Shown here piece by piece: positions 44,230 through 53,110 of a DNA stretch of 64,000 bases. The notes below the pieces were generated by a model that searched no databases, was not told the origin of the DNA, and saw nothing but the letters and a program-made list of their open reading frames with translations. Each line of letters starts with the position of its first letter. Within the stretch, counting starts at the first letter, position 1. The DNA is taken from the NCBI GenBank assembly GCA_937951485.1, contig CALEDJ010000051.1, forward strand, positions 72,517 through 136,516. The letters are read 5' to 3'. Source of the DNA: an uncultured bacterium (GTDB taxonomy: Bacteria > Hydrogenedentota > Hydrogenedentia > Hydrogenedentales > CAILVY01). Both the position numbers and the translations under genes were made by a program.

Positions 44230-44294
44230 GCTGGCGGGTTCCGCTCCGCTTCACCACCCAGAACCGAATCCGTTGAGGGCGCCGCATAAAAGTC

Positions 44295-47144
44295 TCAGCG
44301 CGGGTCGCCGTAGAGGCGGAAGGCGGTCCAGTCGAGCGAATCGGCGGCGCTTTCGATGAGTCCGCGCCTGGCGGCGGCGCAGGCGCGCGCGGCGTCCATG
44401 TCTTTCAGATTCTTATAGAAGGCCTCAAGGAATGCGTGGCCGTTTTCCGGATCGGGCGTCCAGGAATTGATGAGCACCGCGTGTGCGCCGGCGTGATACA
44501 AGGCTTCGGCAAAGGCGTCCAAGACGGCGCCCTGATCGGCGGAAAGGCCGTCGAGGTCAAGCGTGATTATCGCGGCGGGGATTGCGGCGGCCAGCGCCTC
44601 AGCGGCATGGAGGCGGCCATCGTTGGCGGTGTCCTTCCGGAGCATCAGCGCGCCCAGCATGGGATCGCGTTGGGTGAATGCGGCCGTCGCGGCGATATGC
44701 AACACGTCCGTCGCCGCCACCCCGCGCGTCGCCGCCGTTTCCGTGGCGTCTTCGTTTTCCAGCCGTTCCGACGCGGCAAATCCGCCCATAACGGCGTGGA
44801 ACCACGGCGCGGGCCGCGCGTCGGCGGCCAGCAGCCGGAGGCGCTCCCGTTCCGGCGCGGCGCGCCGCAACACGCGGACGAGGTGACTCGCGCTGGCGGC
44901 GTAAAACACGGCGTGGTCCTGAACGAAAAAGCGTCCGTCGTCATGCAGCGCCTCGAAGGGCAATCCCGTCAGCACAGGATTGGGGACAATGCAGACGCGG
45001 TCCGTGGCGATGAGCGGGCGCGCGGGCGCGATCAGCAGTTGATAGAGCCGCGCCAACGTCGCGCGCGCCGTCTCATCCCGCGCGGCGAGTTGGGCGCGCA
45101 ACGCGGTCATTTCCCGCAACACATCGTCCTCGCGCGCTTCCGTCAGCGGCGCGCCTTGCAGCGCCTCGCGGGTCAACGCGATTACCGCACCGCCCCAGGG
45201 ATCGAAAGTGAAATACAGGACAGTGACGTCCTCGGGGAGGGCGGCCTGAAGTTCTCCCAGCGGCAGCGCAGGCGCCTGCAGGTAACTCAGGGTGGACGGC
45301 GCGGCGAAGCGAATGCCCCGTTCCAGCCATTCCAGGCGACTGCGGTCCGCCACGAGACGCATCTCCAGGCGCAGTGTTTCCACCGCATCATCATCCTGTT
45401 CGCGGGCGCGCGTGTAATCCGCTTCCAGCAGCGGCAGGCGGCGGCGGATAAGTTCGGTTTCCGTGGGCAGATCGGTAAAGCGGGCTTCGTCGCGGACCGT
45501 GCTGCCGAGAAGGTCCAGGCGCGCCTGGATGTGATACTGTTCGGCCTCTTCGAGCGCGCGTTCGGCATTGTCCAGTTTCAGGGCGGCGCGGGCCGCGATG
45601 GCCGCCGCCTGCCGGAGGATGCGGCCGTATGCCCCGCGATTGAAAGCGTCGGTATCAAGAAAGCGGCGCGCACCGTGGGTGAATGTCGCCGCGTTTGCGG
45701 CGCGTTCCAACGCCTTGTCAAGATGTCCCTGATGGCAGTACACCTGCGCGAGGACCAGCGAGATGCGCGCGCTGCGCTCGCCATCGGCGAGGTACTGCGA
45801 ATTTTCGTAATACGGCAGCGCCATTTCCAGCAGGATGCGCGCGCCCGCGTAGTCTTCTTCGTGGGCGCGGCACTGCGCTTCGGCCACGGCCGCTTCCGCC
45901 GTGGCGAAGTCGTCAATGGGACCTCGGCGGGGCAGTTCCGGCGCGATGTCCCCGCGCAGAGACGCGACGCCCGCATCCCCGACGTCTTTCACTGCGAGCA
46001 GCGCACAGAGCAGGCCGCCCATGGCGTAGCGCGTGTATTCGATGTCGCCCGATTCGCGGGCGATTTTCAGTGTCTTCTCCCAATGTGCGACGGCGCGCTC
46101 CCCAAAGAGGACCCGATGCGCGGGATGCATTTCCGCCACGAGTCCGTAAGCAAGGCCGAGGTTCTGCTCGTTGCGCATGATGTCGGGCGCCCGCCCGGCC
46201 GCCGCAAAACATACGGCGGCGGCCTGGAAATAGTGCGTCGCCACATCGGGTTCCTGCAGGTATTTGTAGTATATACCGATTTGGTTGTACACGCCCCCGA
46301 TGCGCAGGGCGCCCTCCGCGTCTTCCAGGGCATTCTCCGGCGCGAGGTCCAGCGCGGTGAGGCATTCGGCGAGATAGCGCCGGAACCGGCGCAGGCGCTC
46401 ATGCCGCCCGGCGAAATCCATGTGGATGAAGAAATTGGTCCAGTCCCGCGTTTTGTCGCCCAACGTCTGGGTGTAATCCACGTAATGCTGGAGTTCCTCG
46501 ACCTGGTCCGCCGGAGCGAGATTGCGCGCGATGACCATGCTTTCCACGGCCTCGGCGTACTGGCCGAGCAGGCGCTGCGTGTCGCTCAGCCACCACCACA
46601 CGTAGTAGTTCGTCTCATCGTGGATGGTCGCCAGAAAAAGCCGGTCCAGCGCCCGCTCGTAATCGCCGGTCTCCTTGAGCGCGAAACCGAGCCGACCCAT
46701 CAATTCCACATGATCAGGCAGATAGTCATAGGCGGCGATCAGCAACGGCGCGGCGACTTCATAATTCTCCTCTTCATACGCCAGCATACCACTGATGCGG
46801 TATGCTTCGCCCAGGGCCGGGTCCATCCCCAGAAATCCGCGCCAGGCCTTTGCCGAATCCTTGCCCAACAGCGCCGCCGCCGTCTGATGCGCCAGCATCA
46901 CATAATCGCCGGCCGCCATCGCCAGGGGCGGAATCCCGTGCATCGCCGAAGGCGGCGGGACAGGCGATCGCGGGTCGGCCGCAGACGGCGCGACCGGTTC
47001 ATGCGACAGCCGCGCCGGCATTACGGGCGTAACCGGCGCTTCGGCGACGCCGATGCCCGAGGCCAGCGCCGCGACCAGCGCCATGGCGCCAAACCGGCGG
47101 ACCCTTTTCATAACACGCCGCAGACACAATGAATAAGCCGGCAT
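44295..47144 (-). CDS. TPR-CHAT protein with replaced catalytic residues
   Basis: 949 residues. A signal peptide (MKRVRRFGAMALVAALASGIGVAEA follows the start), a Pro/Ala-rich linker, then tetratricopeptide-like helical repeats over about 70-570 (for example GDYERALDRLFLATIHDETN, GQYAEAVESMVIARNLAPAD). The last ~290 residues are a CHAT (caspase-like) domain. The usual catalytic LHIATHG reads LHIAATA and the cysteine strand LSAC reads TLDL, so neither His nor Cys is kept, yet the fold-defining blocks (AGAHAVLINSW, FLEAFYKNL, WTAFRLYGDP) are. I chose ATG 47144, which has GGAAAG upstream; 47111 is an alternative. A secreted pseudo-protease or scaffold is likely. Confidence 0.82.
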   Translation of the reverse strand: MPAYSLCLRRVMKRVRRFGAMALVAALASGIGVAEAPVTPVMPARLSHEPVAPSAADPRSPVPPPSAMHGIPPLAMAAGDYVMLAHQTAAALLGKDSAKAWRGFLGMDPALGEAYRISGMLAYEEENYEVAAPLLIAAYDYLPDHVELMGRLGFALKETGDYERALDRLFLATIHDETNYYVWWWLSDTQRLLGQYAEAVESMVIARNLAPADQVEELQHYVDYTQTLGDKTRDWTNFFIHMDFAGRHERLRRFRRYLAECLTALDLAPENALEDAEGALRIGGVYNQIGIYYKYLQEPDVATHYFQAAAVCFAAAGRAPDIMRNEQNLGLAYGLVAEMHPAHRVLFGERAVAHWEKTLKIARESGDIEYTRYAMGGLLCALLAVKDVGDAGVASLRGDIAPELPRRGPIDDFATAEAAVAEAQCRAHEEDYAGARILLEMALPYYENSQYLADGERSARISLVLAQVYCHQGHLDKALERAANAATFTHGARRFLDTDAFNRGAYGRILRQAAAIAARAALKLDNAERALEEAEQYHIQARLDLLGSTVRDEARFTDLPTETELIRRRLPLLEADYTRAREQDDDAVETLRLEMRLVADRSRLEWLERGIRFAAPSTLSYLQAPALPLGELQAALPEDVTVLYFTFDPWGGAVIALTREALQGAPLTEAREDDVLREMTALRAQLAARDETARATLARLYQLLIAPARPLIATDRVCIVPNPVLTGLPFEALHDDGRFFVQDHAVFYAASASHLVRVLRRAAPERERLRLLAADARPAPWFHAVMGGFAASERLENEDATETAATRGVAATDVLHIAATAAFTQRDPMLGALMLRKDTANDGRLHAAEALAAAIPAAIITLDLDGLSADQGAVLDAFAEALYHAGAHAVLINSWTPDPENGHAFLEAFYKNLKDMDAARACAAARRGLIESAADSLDWTAFRLYGDPR

Positions 47145-47265
47145 ACCTCGCTTTCCTTTCCCTGGTTTCATCGGCGGGATACCGGGAGTATGGCGCATCG
47201 CCCACGCCGGGTCAAACGTCGTGCGCTTTGTCTCATGGAACAACACCTGGTTGTCCTGCCCCCAT

Positions 47266-47295
47266 GTCCTTGGGGTCCTTATCGTCCTTGTCGTC
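47266..47295. repeat. 9-bp GTCCTT (AAGGAC) array between divergent genes
   Basis: GTCCTT begins at 47266, 47275 and 47284, with a partial GTCGTC continuing; the reverse complement is the AAGGAC unit seen at 44070 and 21808. It lies about 120 bases upstream of both flanking genes. A TATACT box at 47360 may be the -10 of the gene at 47415, but its -35 is poor. Confidence 0.7.
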
Positions 47296-47414
47296 TTTTT
47301 TTAACTGGCCTGCGTTTTGCACCTGATGCCCATGACCGCGACAGCGGCCGTGGCCGTGGTATACTTTTAACGGATGAAATCACGCGGCATTTCGCGGGAA
47401 AGGAATCGGCGGTT

Positions 47415-48077
47415 ATGCGTTTCGGGACAAAACGGACGGATTTGCACGGGGTTCTTGGCCGGGGGCTGGGTTTGGGGCTGACACTGGCATGTCTGCCGGC
47501 GCTGATGGCGGCGGCGAACCTGGGTTTTTCCCGTCAAATCAGCAACAACGCGGGCTATGTTCCGGGGGCATCGCTGGATGTCACGGTGACCTTGACCTAT
47601 TCAGGGGCGGACAATGTACTGGCCCTGGGGCTGGTGGAAACCCTGCCTGCAGGCTGGGGCTATGTCTCGACGTCAGGCGCCGGCGCGCCTTCCATCACCA
47701 ACTTCAATGCGAGCACCGGGCGCTTGGAGTTCGGATGGATCAGTGTTCCAGCATTTCCATTCTCATTCGTCTATCGGGTGAGCGTGCCGTTGGAGGAAAC
47801 AGGCGACAAGGAATTGCAGGGATATGCGCTATACCGGACCACAGGACCGGAATTGCGCACACCAGATGTGATCTCCGTCATTTCCCCGGAAGCGGGCGAG
47901 GGAGAAGGCGAGGGCGAGGGCGAGGGCGAAGGGGAAGGGGAAACACCGCCGCCACTGTCCTGCAATTGCCTGCGCCCGGATTATGATCTGGATTTCCGAT
48001 GCCGGGCCGCCGATCTTTTCGTGGTTGGCCTGAGCATGATGATCCTGCTTGCGGCGGGCATGTTCTGGCGGCCGTAA
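47415..48077 (+). CDS. Secreted surface protein with Gly-Glu linker and C-terminal anchoring tail
   Basis: 220 residues. N-terminal signal segment (GLGLGLTLACLPALMAAA); a DUF11-like beta-sandwich domain (about 35-150, with SLDVTVTLTYSG and ALGLVETLPAGWGY); a linker of alternating Gly and Glu (about 162-178); then a tail with a Cys-x-Cys pair (SCNCLRP), a short charged stretch, and a final hydrophobic helix ADLFVVGLSMMILLAAG ending FWRP. The layout (linker, Cys pair, helix, short basic end) looks like a C-terminal sorting signal of the CTERM kind. No enzyme is recognised. Ribosome site AAAGGAA about 11 bases upstream. Monocistronic. Confidence 0.7.
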   Translation: MRFGTKRTDLHGVLGRGLGLGLTLACLPALMAAANLGFSRQISNNAGYVPGASLDVTVTLTYSGADNVLALGLVETLPAGWGYVSTSGAGAPSITNFNASTGRLEFGWISVPAFPFSFVYRVSVPLEETGDKELQGYALYRTTGPELRTPDVISVISPEAGEGEGEGEGEGEGEGETPPPLSCNCLRPDYDLDFRCRAADLFVVGLSMMILLAAGMFWRP

Positions 48078-48095
48078 ATTTTTACGGGCGCAGCG

Positions 48096-49775
48096 TCAAT
48101 CCAGGGTGATCACCAGTTCCTCCGCCTCATCAGGCGTTATTCGCAGGGGTGCTTCGCGGATTGTTCCGTCATGGCGAACCACCACCCGGTATTCGCCGTG
48201 AAATCCCGTGAAATAGAACGCGCCCGTTGCATCGGTCCTTCCTTCGACGCGGGTGGTCCATTCTTCGTGGATGAGCCGGCGCAGTTTTTCATAGACGGGT
48301 TTTGGTGAGAGGTCGGCACGGAGCATGCCGCCGCCTTCCACCCACGCGCCGACATCGCAGAAATCCCACCAACTGATCGCGGTGACGGCGGGGTGCGCGA
48401 AGCAGACGCGATAGAACTTTTCGGCGTAATCCGCCTGCTGTTCCTCGGTCCAGCGCCCGCGCCAGGGGGATCCGGCGACGGGCTTCAAGTTCGACGCCGG
48501 CGTGAATTCGGTGATATGGATGGACTTGCCGAGGCGGGCATAGTGGTCCAAGATCATCTGCACGCGGTCCAGCGGGAAGGCCATGTCCGTCGGCGCGTGC
48601 GCCTGGATGCCGATGACATCAAACGGCACGTTGCGTTCGATGGCGGCCTGCAGGAATTGGTGAAAATCGGGATGCCCTTCATAGAAGATGCCGTATTCAT
48701 TGACGACGATCTTCGCATCGGGATCGAGTTCCCGCGCCCAGCGGTGCGGCGCGTCAATGGCGATGCCGGGCCGGTTGACCGGCTCGTTGACCACATCCCA
48801 GAATCCGATTTTTCCCAGGAACCGCGTCATCACTTCGGTCATGTAGCGTTTCTGGTCGGCTTCGGCGGGTTGTCCCGAACTCCAGGGCGGCACGCCCGCC
48901 TTATCCGCCCAGAGCAGGGGATGCCCCTTCATCTGAATGCCGCGTTCCAGGCACCACGCCACCACGGGGTCCGACTCATCGAATGTCAGGCGGCCTTTCA
49001 CCGGCTCATAGAGATGCCAGTAGAACGGCAGGGTGGCATAGTTGAAAAGCGCCGCAAACTGCCGTCGGTAGGATTCGTTCTTCGCGGGGGTGGAAAACTG
49101 CGCGAAACCGCAGAGGTTTGCGCCGAAAAGAAACGCATGTCGGACTTGCCGCACTTCCACCGCCGCATCGTTCACGCCCACCCCCGCCCGGTCCTGCACC
49201 CGGATGGCGGCCCCGCCCATGCGATGACGCGGCATCGTCTGCGCCGCGTGGCGCAAGGCCGTCTCTTCCCGCGCCGGGCCGTCCGCAGCCCACGCCGCCG
49301 CGTCCGTCCCCACGGGCGAGCGCGCCCCCGACGGCGCGCGGATGGTTATCGTGTCCAAGTAGAGGTTGCGGTCTTCGGTCAGGCGCCAGGCATCGTTCAG
49401 AAATGCCACGCCTATTTGATGAACATGCGCAGAAAGGCCGACTACAAAACGAAAGTCGCGGTATTCCGCGCTGTTTACCGACACCGTCTCCAGATTGGCC
49501 TCATTGATGCTGACCGCCATCAGCGGCCATACGCCGCCCAACGGGCTGCCGGAGGCACGCACGATGATTTCGTAGTCGCCCCCGTCGAATACGCGCACAT
49601 GATCGGCGATGCGGCCGTTTGACGTCAGATGTCCCCGACTGAGAAACGGCTTCACCGCCGCGTCCGCTGTCTTGAAGGAATACTCCGCGCCCAAGGCGAT
49701 GCCGTGACACCCCAGAAACACTGCAAAGGCAAAAAGCACCCCCGTCGGCGCACCGCGATGTGTCAACGGCGTCAC
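48096..49775 (-). CDS. Secreted glycoside hydrolase family 10 (endo-beta-1,4-xylanase type)
   Basis: 559 residues. A signal peptide ([17 protein letters not shown]), then an N-terminal beta-sandwich carbohydrate-binding-like domain (about 30-190), then the GH10 barrel: [18 protein letters not shown], the acid/base E331 in WDVVNEPVN, and the nucleophile E423 in HITEFTP; SWWDFCD closes the barrel. The last ~50 residues ([17 protein letters not shown]) look like a small carboxypeptidase-regulatory-like sandwich. It should cut xylan or a related beta-1,4 glycan. Start is GTG, overlapping the stop of the upstream bTHX gene (GTGA), so translation may be coupled. Confidence 0.9.
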   Translation of the reverse strand: MTPLTHRGAPTGVLFAFAVFLGCHGIALGAEYSFKTADAAVKPFLSRGHLTSNGRIADHVRVFDGGDYEIIVRASGSPLGGVWPLMAVSINEANLETVSVNSAEYRDFRFVVGLSAHVHQIGVAFLNDAWRLTEDRNLYLDTITIRAPSGARSPVGTDAAAWAADGPAREETALRHAAQTMPRHRMGGAAIRVQDRAGVGVNDAAVEVRQVRHAFLFGANLCGFAQFSTPAKNESYRRQFAALFNYATLPFYWHLYEPVKGRLTFDESDPVVAWCLERGIQMKGHPLLWADKAGVPPWSSGQPAEADQKRYMTEVMTRFLGKIGFWDVVNEPVNRPGIAIDAPHRWARELDPDAKIVVNEYGIFYEGHPDFHQFLQAAIERNVPFDVIGIQAHAPTDMAFPLDRVQMILDHYARLGKSIHITEFTPASNLKPVAGSPWRGRWTEEQQADYAEKFYRVCFAHPAVTAISWWDFCDVGAWVEGGGMLRADLSPKPVYEKLRRLIHEEWTTRVEGRTDATGAFYFTGFHGEYRVVVRHDGTIREAPLRITPDEAEELVITLD

Positions 49776-49873
49776 GTTTTCTTCTTCGCGGCTTTACGCC
49801 TCTTCGGACGGCTTTTCCCGAATGTGCCCATATAGAGTTTTCCGCGTTTGGTTTTCCGGTCGCCCTTGCCCAT
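49772..49873 (-). CDS. thx: 30S ribosomal protein bTHX
   Basis: 33 residues, strongly basic, with the whole family pattern: [20 protein letters not shown] followed by [13 protein letters not shown]. Its length and sequence match Thx, a small 30S-head protein known from Thermus. Start ATG 49873 has GGGAGA at 7 bases. Its stop overlaps the GH10 start by 4 bases, an unexpected partner for a ribosomal protein. Confidence 0.9.
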   Translation of the reverse strand: MGKGDRKTKRGKLYMGTFGKSRPKRRKAAKKKT

Positions 49874-49942
49874 GTCGTATCTCCCGATTTTCCCGGCGCA
49901 TCCTTGCCCGATCCACCACCGCGCCGGTCCAACAATGGCTTC

Positions 49943-49972
49943 TTTATATCTCCCGGAAACAACGGCATTCAA
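49943..49972 (-). promoter_or_regulatory. Promoter for thx and the GH10 gene
   Basis: On the minus strand TTGAAT (49967-49972), an 18-bp spacer and TATAAA (49943-49948), giving a leader of about 63 nt before thx. The rest of 49874-50113 shows no gene. Confidence 0.5.
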
Positions 49973-50113
49973 GCGCAACAGGTCCTGGAGTACAGGCTTC
50001 AGCATGCTAAAGACGGAAAACATAACAGGCTCAAGTCTGCACTCCAGAACCTTTGCCTGTCCTCCCGAACTTATGGCGTTCCCGCGCAGAGGTGGCGCTG
50101 CCGTCGCAGGCAG

Positions 50114-50142
50114 TTGACAGGAACACGCGGTTTTGGTATTAT
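50114..50142 (+). promoter_or_regulatory. Strong sigma-70-type promoter of the prepilin gene
   Basis: Perfect TTGACA (50114-50119), a 17-bp spacer and TATTAT (50137-50142), the best consensus promoter in the window. Transcription from near 50149 leaves a leader of about 45 nt with AAAGGA before the ATG. Confidence 0.7.
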
Positions 50143-50194
50143 GATTTTGCAATTCGTAATACCGTTTCCGAAAACAACCCAGAAAGGACAGATC

Positions 50195-51163
50195 ATGAAA
50201 CGCTCCGGATTCACTCTTATCGAACTCCTGGTGGTCATTGCGATCATCGGCATTCTTGCGGCGATCCTGTTGCCGGCGCTGGCGCGCGCGCGGGAAGCGG
50301 CGCGGCGCTCGAGTTGCCAGAACAACCTGAAACAGTTCGGGCTGGTGATGAAGATGTACGCGAACGAGGCCGGCGGGAACAAATTCCCGCCGCTGGCGCC
50401 CTTCGCCAATCCCGGCGGGGTGCCGGTTTTTGCCGCGATGGACCCGGAGGCGGTGTACCCGGAATATCTGACGGACATGGGGGTGACTTTATGCCCCTCG
50501 GATACGCAGGCGGATGGCGCGGGGCAGATGGTCGCGGCGCGGTTGCCGGACGGCACAATCGAGGACCACATCGCGGCGGCTGAGGCGAACAATGACCGCG
50601 TGAGTCTTCAGTATTTCCGCGCGGCACAGATCGGACGTTCGTACTGGTACCATGGATTCGCCATGCGCAACGCGCCGGAATTTTACGGGATGTGGAACGG
50701 CACGGGCACGCGCCCGGTAATTGTGACCTATCCGCCGGGAACCATCATCGGCGCGAATCCGGTGACTATGCCGGTCAACATCAAAAACTGGGACAACGAT
50801 ATGAAACTCACCACTAAACTTGCCTGGACCGCCATCCTCGGCGAAGGGTTCGGCGGCGGCGACACTGTCATGCGCCTGCGGGAAGGCATCGAACGCTTCG
50901 CGATCACCGACATCAACAATCCCGCTGCTTCCGCCATGGCGCAGAGTGAAATGGTGGTGATGTTCGACACCTACGGCGCCAGCGAACATGCAACCCACAC
51001 CGCAGGCAGCGTCATTTTCAATCACATTCCCGGCGGCAGCAATGTGCTTTACATGGATGGACATGTCGAATTTATCCGTTATCCCAACCGATTCCCGATT
51101 ATTACAGACCAGGAAAACAACTACGGCATTCCGCGCCAGGTGGGACACTACGGGTTGAATTGA
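50195..51163 (+). CDS. DUF1559-type prepilin-like protein (type II/IV secretion pseudopilin)
   Basis: 322 residues. N-terminal cleavage/methylation signal [20 protein letters not shown], cut after the Gly before Phe, followed by the helix ending in [18 protein letters not shown]. The C-terminal domain ends with a [14 protein letters not shown] stretch typical of the H-X9-DG prepilin proteins abundant in planctomycetes, Lentisphaerae and relatives. Such proteins exist in many copies per genome and their role is unclear. Driven by a near-consensus promoter and followed by a row of hairpins. Confidence 0.88.
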   Translation: MKRSGFTLIELLVVIAIIGILAAILLPALARAREAARRSSCQNNLKQFGLVMKMYANEAGGNKFPPLAPFANPGGVPVFAAMDPEAVYPEYLTDMGVTLCPSDTQADGAGQMVAARLPDGTIEDHIAAAEANNDRVSLQYFRAAQIGRSYWYHGFAMRNAPEFYGMWNGTGTRPVIVTYPPGTIIGANPVTMPVNIKNWDNDMKLTTKLAWTAILGEGFGGGDTVMRLREGIERFAITDINNPAASAMAQSEMVVMFDTYGASEHATHTAGSVIFNHIPGGSNVLYMDGHVEFIRYPNRFPIITDQENNYGIPRQVGHYGLN

Positions 51164-51178
51164 ACGCGTTCGTGCCTC

Positions 51179-51366
51179 GTGACACCGCTTCTGCGGTGTC
51201 ACGGCCATGCGCCGGCGCGGTGTTTCTCCTTGGGCGGGTACGCTGCACCGCAGGAGCGGTGCACCGAGGGAAATGGGCAAGACCCGTCTCACCCCCGCCA
51301 AAGCGGGGGGCCGGAAAATCCGAAGGTATCCCCTGCGTGATGGCTGGTTTCCCGCTTGCGCGGGAA
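51179..51366. repeat. Cluster of four tetraloop hairpins
   Basis: Four perfect stems with 4-base loops: GTGACACCGC-TTCT-GCGGTGTCAC (51179-51202), GCACCGC-AGGA-GCGGTGC (51245-51262), CCCCCGC-CAAA-GCGGGGG (51292-51309) and TTCCCGC-TTGC-GCGGGAA (51349-51366). All share a C-C-G-C / G-C-G-G type loop-closing end. The last resembles REP-type elements (next bases TGACG). They start 15 bases after the prepilin stop. No T-tract follows. The remaining bases up to 51503 show no gene. Confidence 0.8.
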
Positions 51367-51503
51367 TGACGATAGCGTGAATTTCACATCCTGCTCTTTC
51401 GTATGAACTTTTCGGAAGAAGTATTACTGTTTGCTTCGCAGTGTGGCGGCAGGGTAGGATGTCGGGCGAATATGAAGCGTCCCCGCAAGATGGAAGCCCA
51501 ATC

Positions 51504-52346
51504 ATGAAGAATGCTCACAAAATGATCCTGATGATCGCTTTGTTTGCGGCGCTTGCGGCGCGTGGCGAAGCCGCGCCGGAAATTGTCGCGAGCACGGCGC
51601 ATATTCAGGAGATTGTAGAACGTCTCACCGGCGGCGGACCAATCAAGACGCTGATTCCCCCGGCGATGTGCCCGGGCCATTTCGATGTGCGCCCCGGAGA
51701 CATCGCCGGGTTGCGTCGCGGCGGGGTATTGATCATCCACGACTGGCAGCGGGAGATGCAGAACATCCGATCGGTCATCACCGCGGCGGAGTTGCCCGAT
51801 GCGCGGTTGCGGGTGGTGTCCGTGCCGCAGAATTGGATGATTCCGTCGGGGCGCGAGGCCGCTTCCTCGGCGCTGGCGCGCATATTGACAGAACTCATTC
51901 CGGAGCAGGCGGAGCAAATCGCGATCCGGGACGAGGGTTACCGGGAATCCATTCGCGCGCACGATGAGGCCATGCGGGAGCGGCTGCAATCGGCGGGCGC
52001 GGCGGGTATCAGCGTGATGTGCGAGGCGATACTTGAGGAGTTGCTGGCGTGGATGGGTTTCCAAGTGGTCGCGACTTTTGGCCGCTCCGAGGATATGGGC
52101 GCGGCGTCCATGGCCGCACTGGTGCGCATGGGCCGGGAAAAACAGGTCGCGCTGGTGGCGGACAACCTGCAGAGCAGCGGCGCGCGGCTGGGACCGGCGA
52201 TTGCGCGCGACATCGGCGCGGAATACGTGGTGATCTCCAATTTTCCCGGCGGTTTTGACGGCGCGCCGACCTGGGAGGCGACATCGGACCGCAATGTGCA
52301 ACTGCTGATCGAGGCGGTGGACCGGTGGCGGCGCAGCCATGAATGA
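51504..52346 (+). CDS. Metal-type ABC transporter substrate-binding protein (TroA/ZnuA-like)
   Basis: 280 residues with a signal peptide (MILMIALFAALAARGEA) and the two-lobed TroA fold: EIVASTAHIQEIVERLTGG at the start, possible ligands in PPAMCPGHFDV, and the long linker helix around residues 140-165. The usual ZnuA His-rich loop is absent, and the mid-protein ligands (CEAILEELL) differ from classic Zn/Mn proteins, so the metal is uncertain and another substrate is possible. GGAAG ribosome site. Its end overlaps the ATPase gene by 8 bases. Confidence 0.75.
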   Translation: MKNAHKMILMIALFAALAARGEAAPEIVASTAHIQEIVERLTGGGPIKTLIPPAMCPGHFDVRPGDIAGLRRGGVLIIHDWQREMQNIRSVITAAELPDARLRVVSVPQNWMIPSGREAASSALARILTELIPEQAEQIAIRDEGYRESIRAHDEAMRERLQSAGAAGISVMCEAILEELLAWMGFQVVATFGRSEDMGAASMAALVRMGREKQVALVADNLQSSGARLGPAIARDIGAEYVVISNFPGGFDGAPTWEATSDRNVQLLIEAVDRWRRSHE

Positions 52347-53100
52347 CGTCGTCATACAGATTCAGGATGCGGTCGTGTCCTACCGTGAAGACGTGGCGCT
52401 GGAAGGCGTGTCGCTGTCCGTGGGGCGCGGCGAATTCGTCGGGGTGATCGGCCCGAACGGCGCGGGGAAGACGACGTTGCTCAGCGTCATCAACGGCCTG
52501 GGCCGCCTGACGCATGGCCGGGTACACGTGCTCGGCAAAACACCGCACCGGCGCGATGGCTATCTGCTGCGGCGGCGCGTCGGCTATGTCGCGCAGGTGG
52601 AACCGGTGGACCCCCGCCTGCCCATCTCCGTGCGCGAATCGGTCATGGTTGGACTGTACGGGCGCTTGGGTTGGCTGCGACGGCCAGGACGTTCGGAGTG
52701 GGCGCGCGTGGATGCCGCGCTGGAACAGGTGGGCATGACCCATCTCGCGGCGCGGCCCATCGGGCATCTCTCCGGCGGCGAGTATCAGCGCGTGGCGATT
52801 GCGCGCGCCTTGGCGCAGGCCCCGGAGATTTTCCTGTTCGACGAGCCGACCGCCTCCATTGACCCGCAGGCGCAACACGAGATTCTGGACCTCATCCAGG
52901 ACATTCACCGCCGCAACCATGCGACAACGCTGTATGTAACGCATGCCTTGGACACCCTGCCGCGGGCCTGCGATCGGCTCGTGCTGCTGAAGGGCGGGCG
53001 GCTCTGGCGCGAAGGGCCGACGGCGGCCATGCTCGACCCGGCGCTGCTGCGCGCGCTCTACAACGGCGCGGACGCGCCGCCCGCGTTACGCGGCGGCTGA
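52339..53100 (+). CDS. ABC transporter ATPase of the metal-importer class
   Basis: 253 residues. Walker A GPNGAGKTTLL, Q-loop GYVAQVEPVDPRLPISVRE, signature LSGGEYQRVAIARAL, Walker B IFLFDEPTASIDPQAQ, H-loop YVTHALD. Closest to ZnuC/MntB-type proteins, energising the permease encoded 10 bases downstream. Overlaps the binding-protein gene. Confidence 0.9.
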   Translation: MNDVVIQIQDAVVSYREDVALEGVSLSVGRGEFVGVIGPNGAGKTTLLSVINGLGRLTHGRVHVLGKTPHRRDGYLLRRRVGYVAQVEPVDPRLPISVRESVMVGLYGRLGWLRRPGRSEWARVDAALEQVGMTHLAARPIGHLSGGEYQRVAIARALAQAPEIFLFDEPTASIDPQAQHEILDLIQDIHRRNHATTLYVTHALDTLPRACDRLVLLKGGRLWREGPTAAMLDPALLRALYNGADAPPALRGG

Positions 53101-53110
53101 GGGCGCAACG

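Noticed and set aside
44436-47132. 898-codon plus-strand frame opposite the CHAT gene
   Set aside because: Arg/Gly/Gln-rich antisense frame; the minus strand carries signal peptide, TPR and CHAT features.
44295-47144. TPR-CHAT protein as a Craspase-like CRISPR effector
   Set aside because: There is no CRISPR array or cas gene in the window, the protein has a signal peptide, and the catalytic His and Cys are absent.
51179-51202. Intrinsic terminator of the prepilin gene
   Set aside because: The stem is perfect but no T-run follows; listed as part of the hairpin cluster instead.
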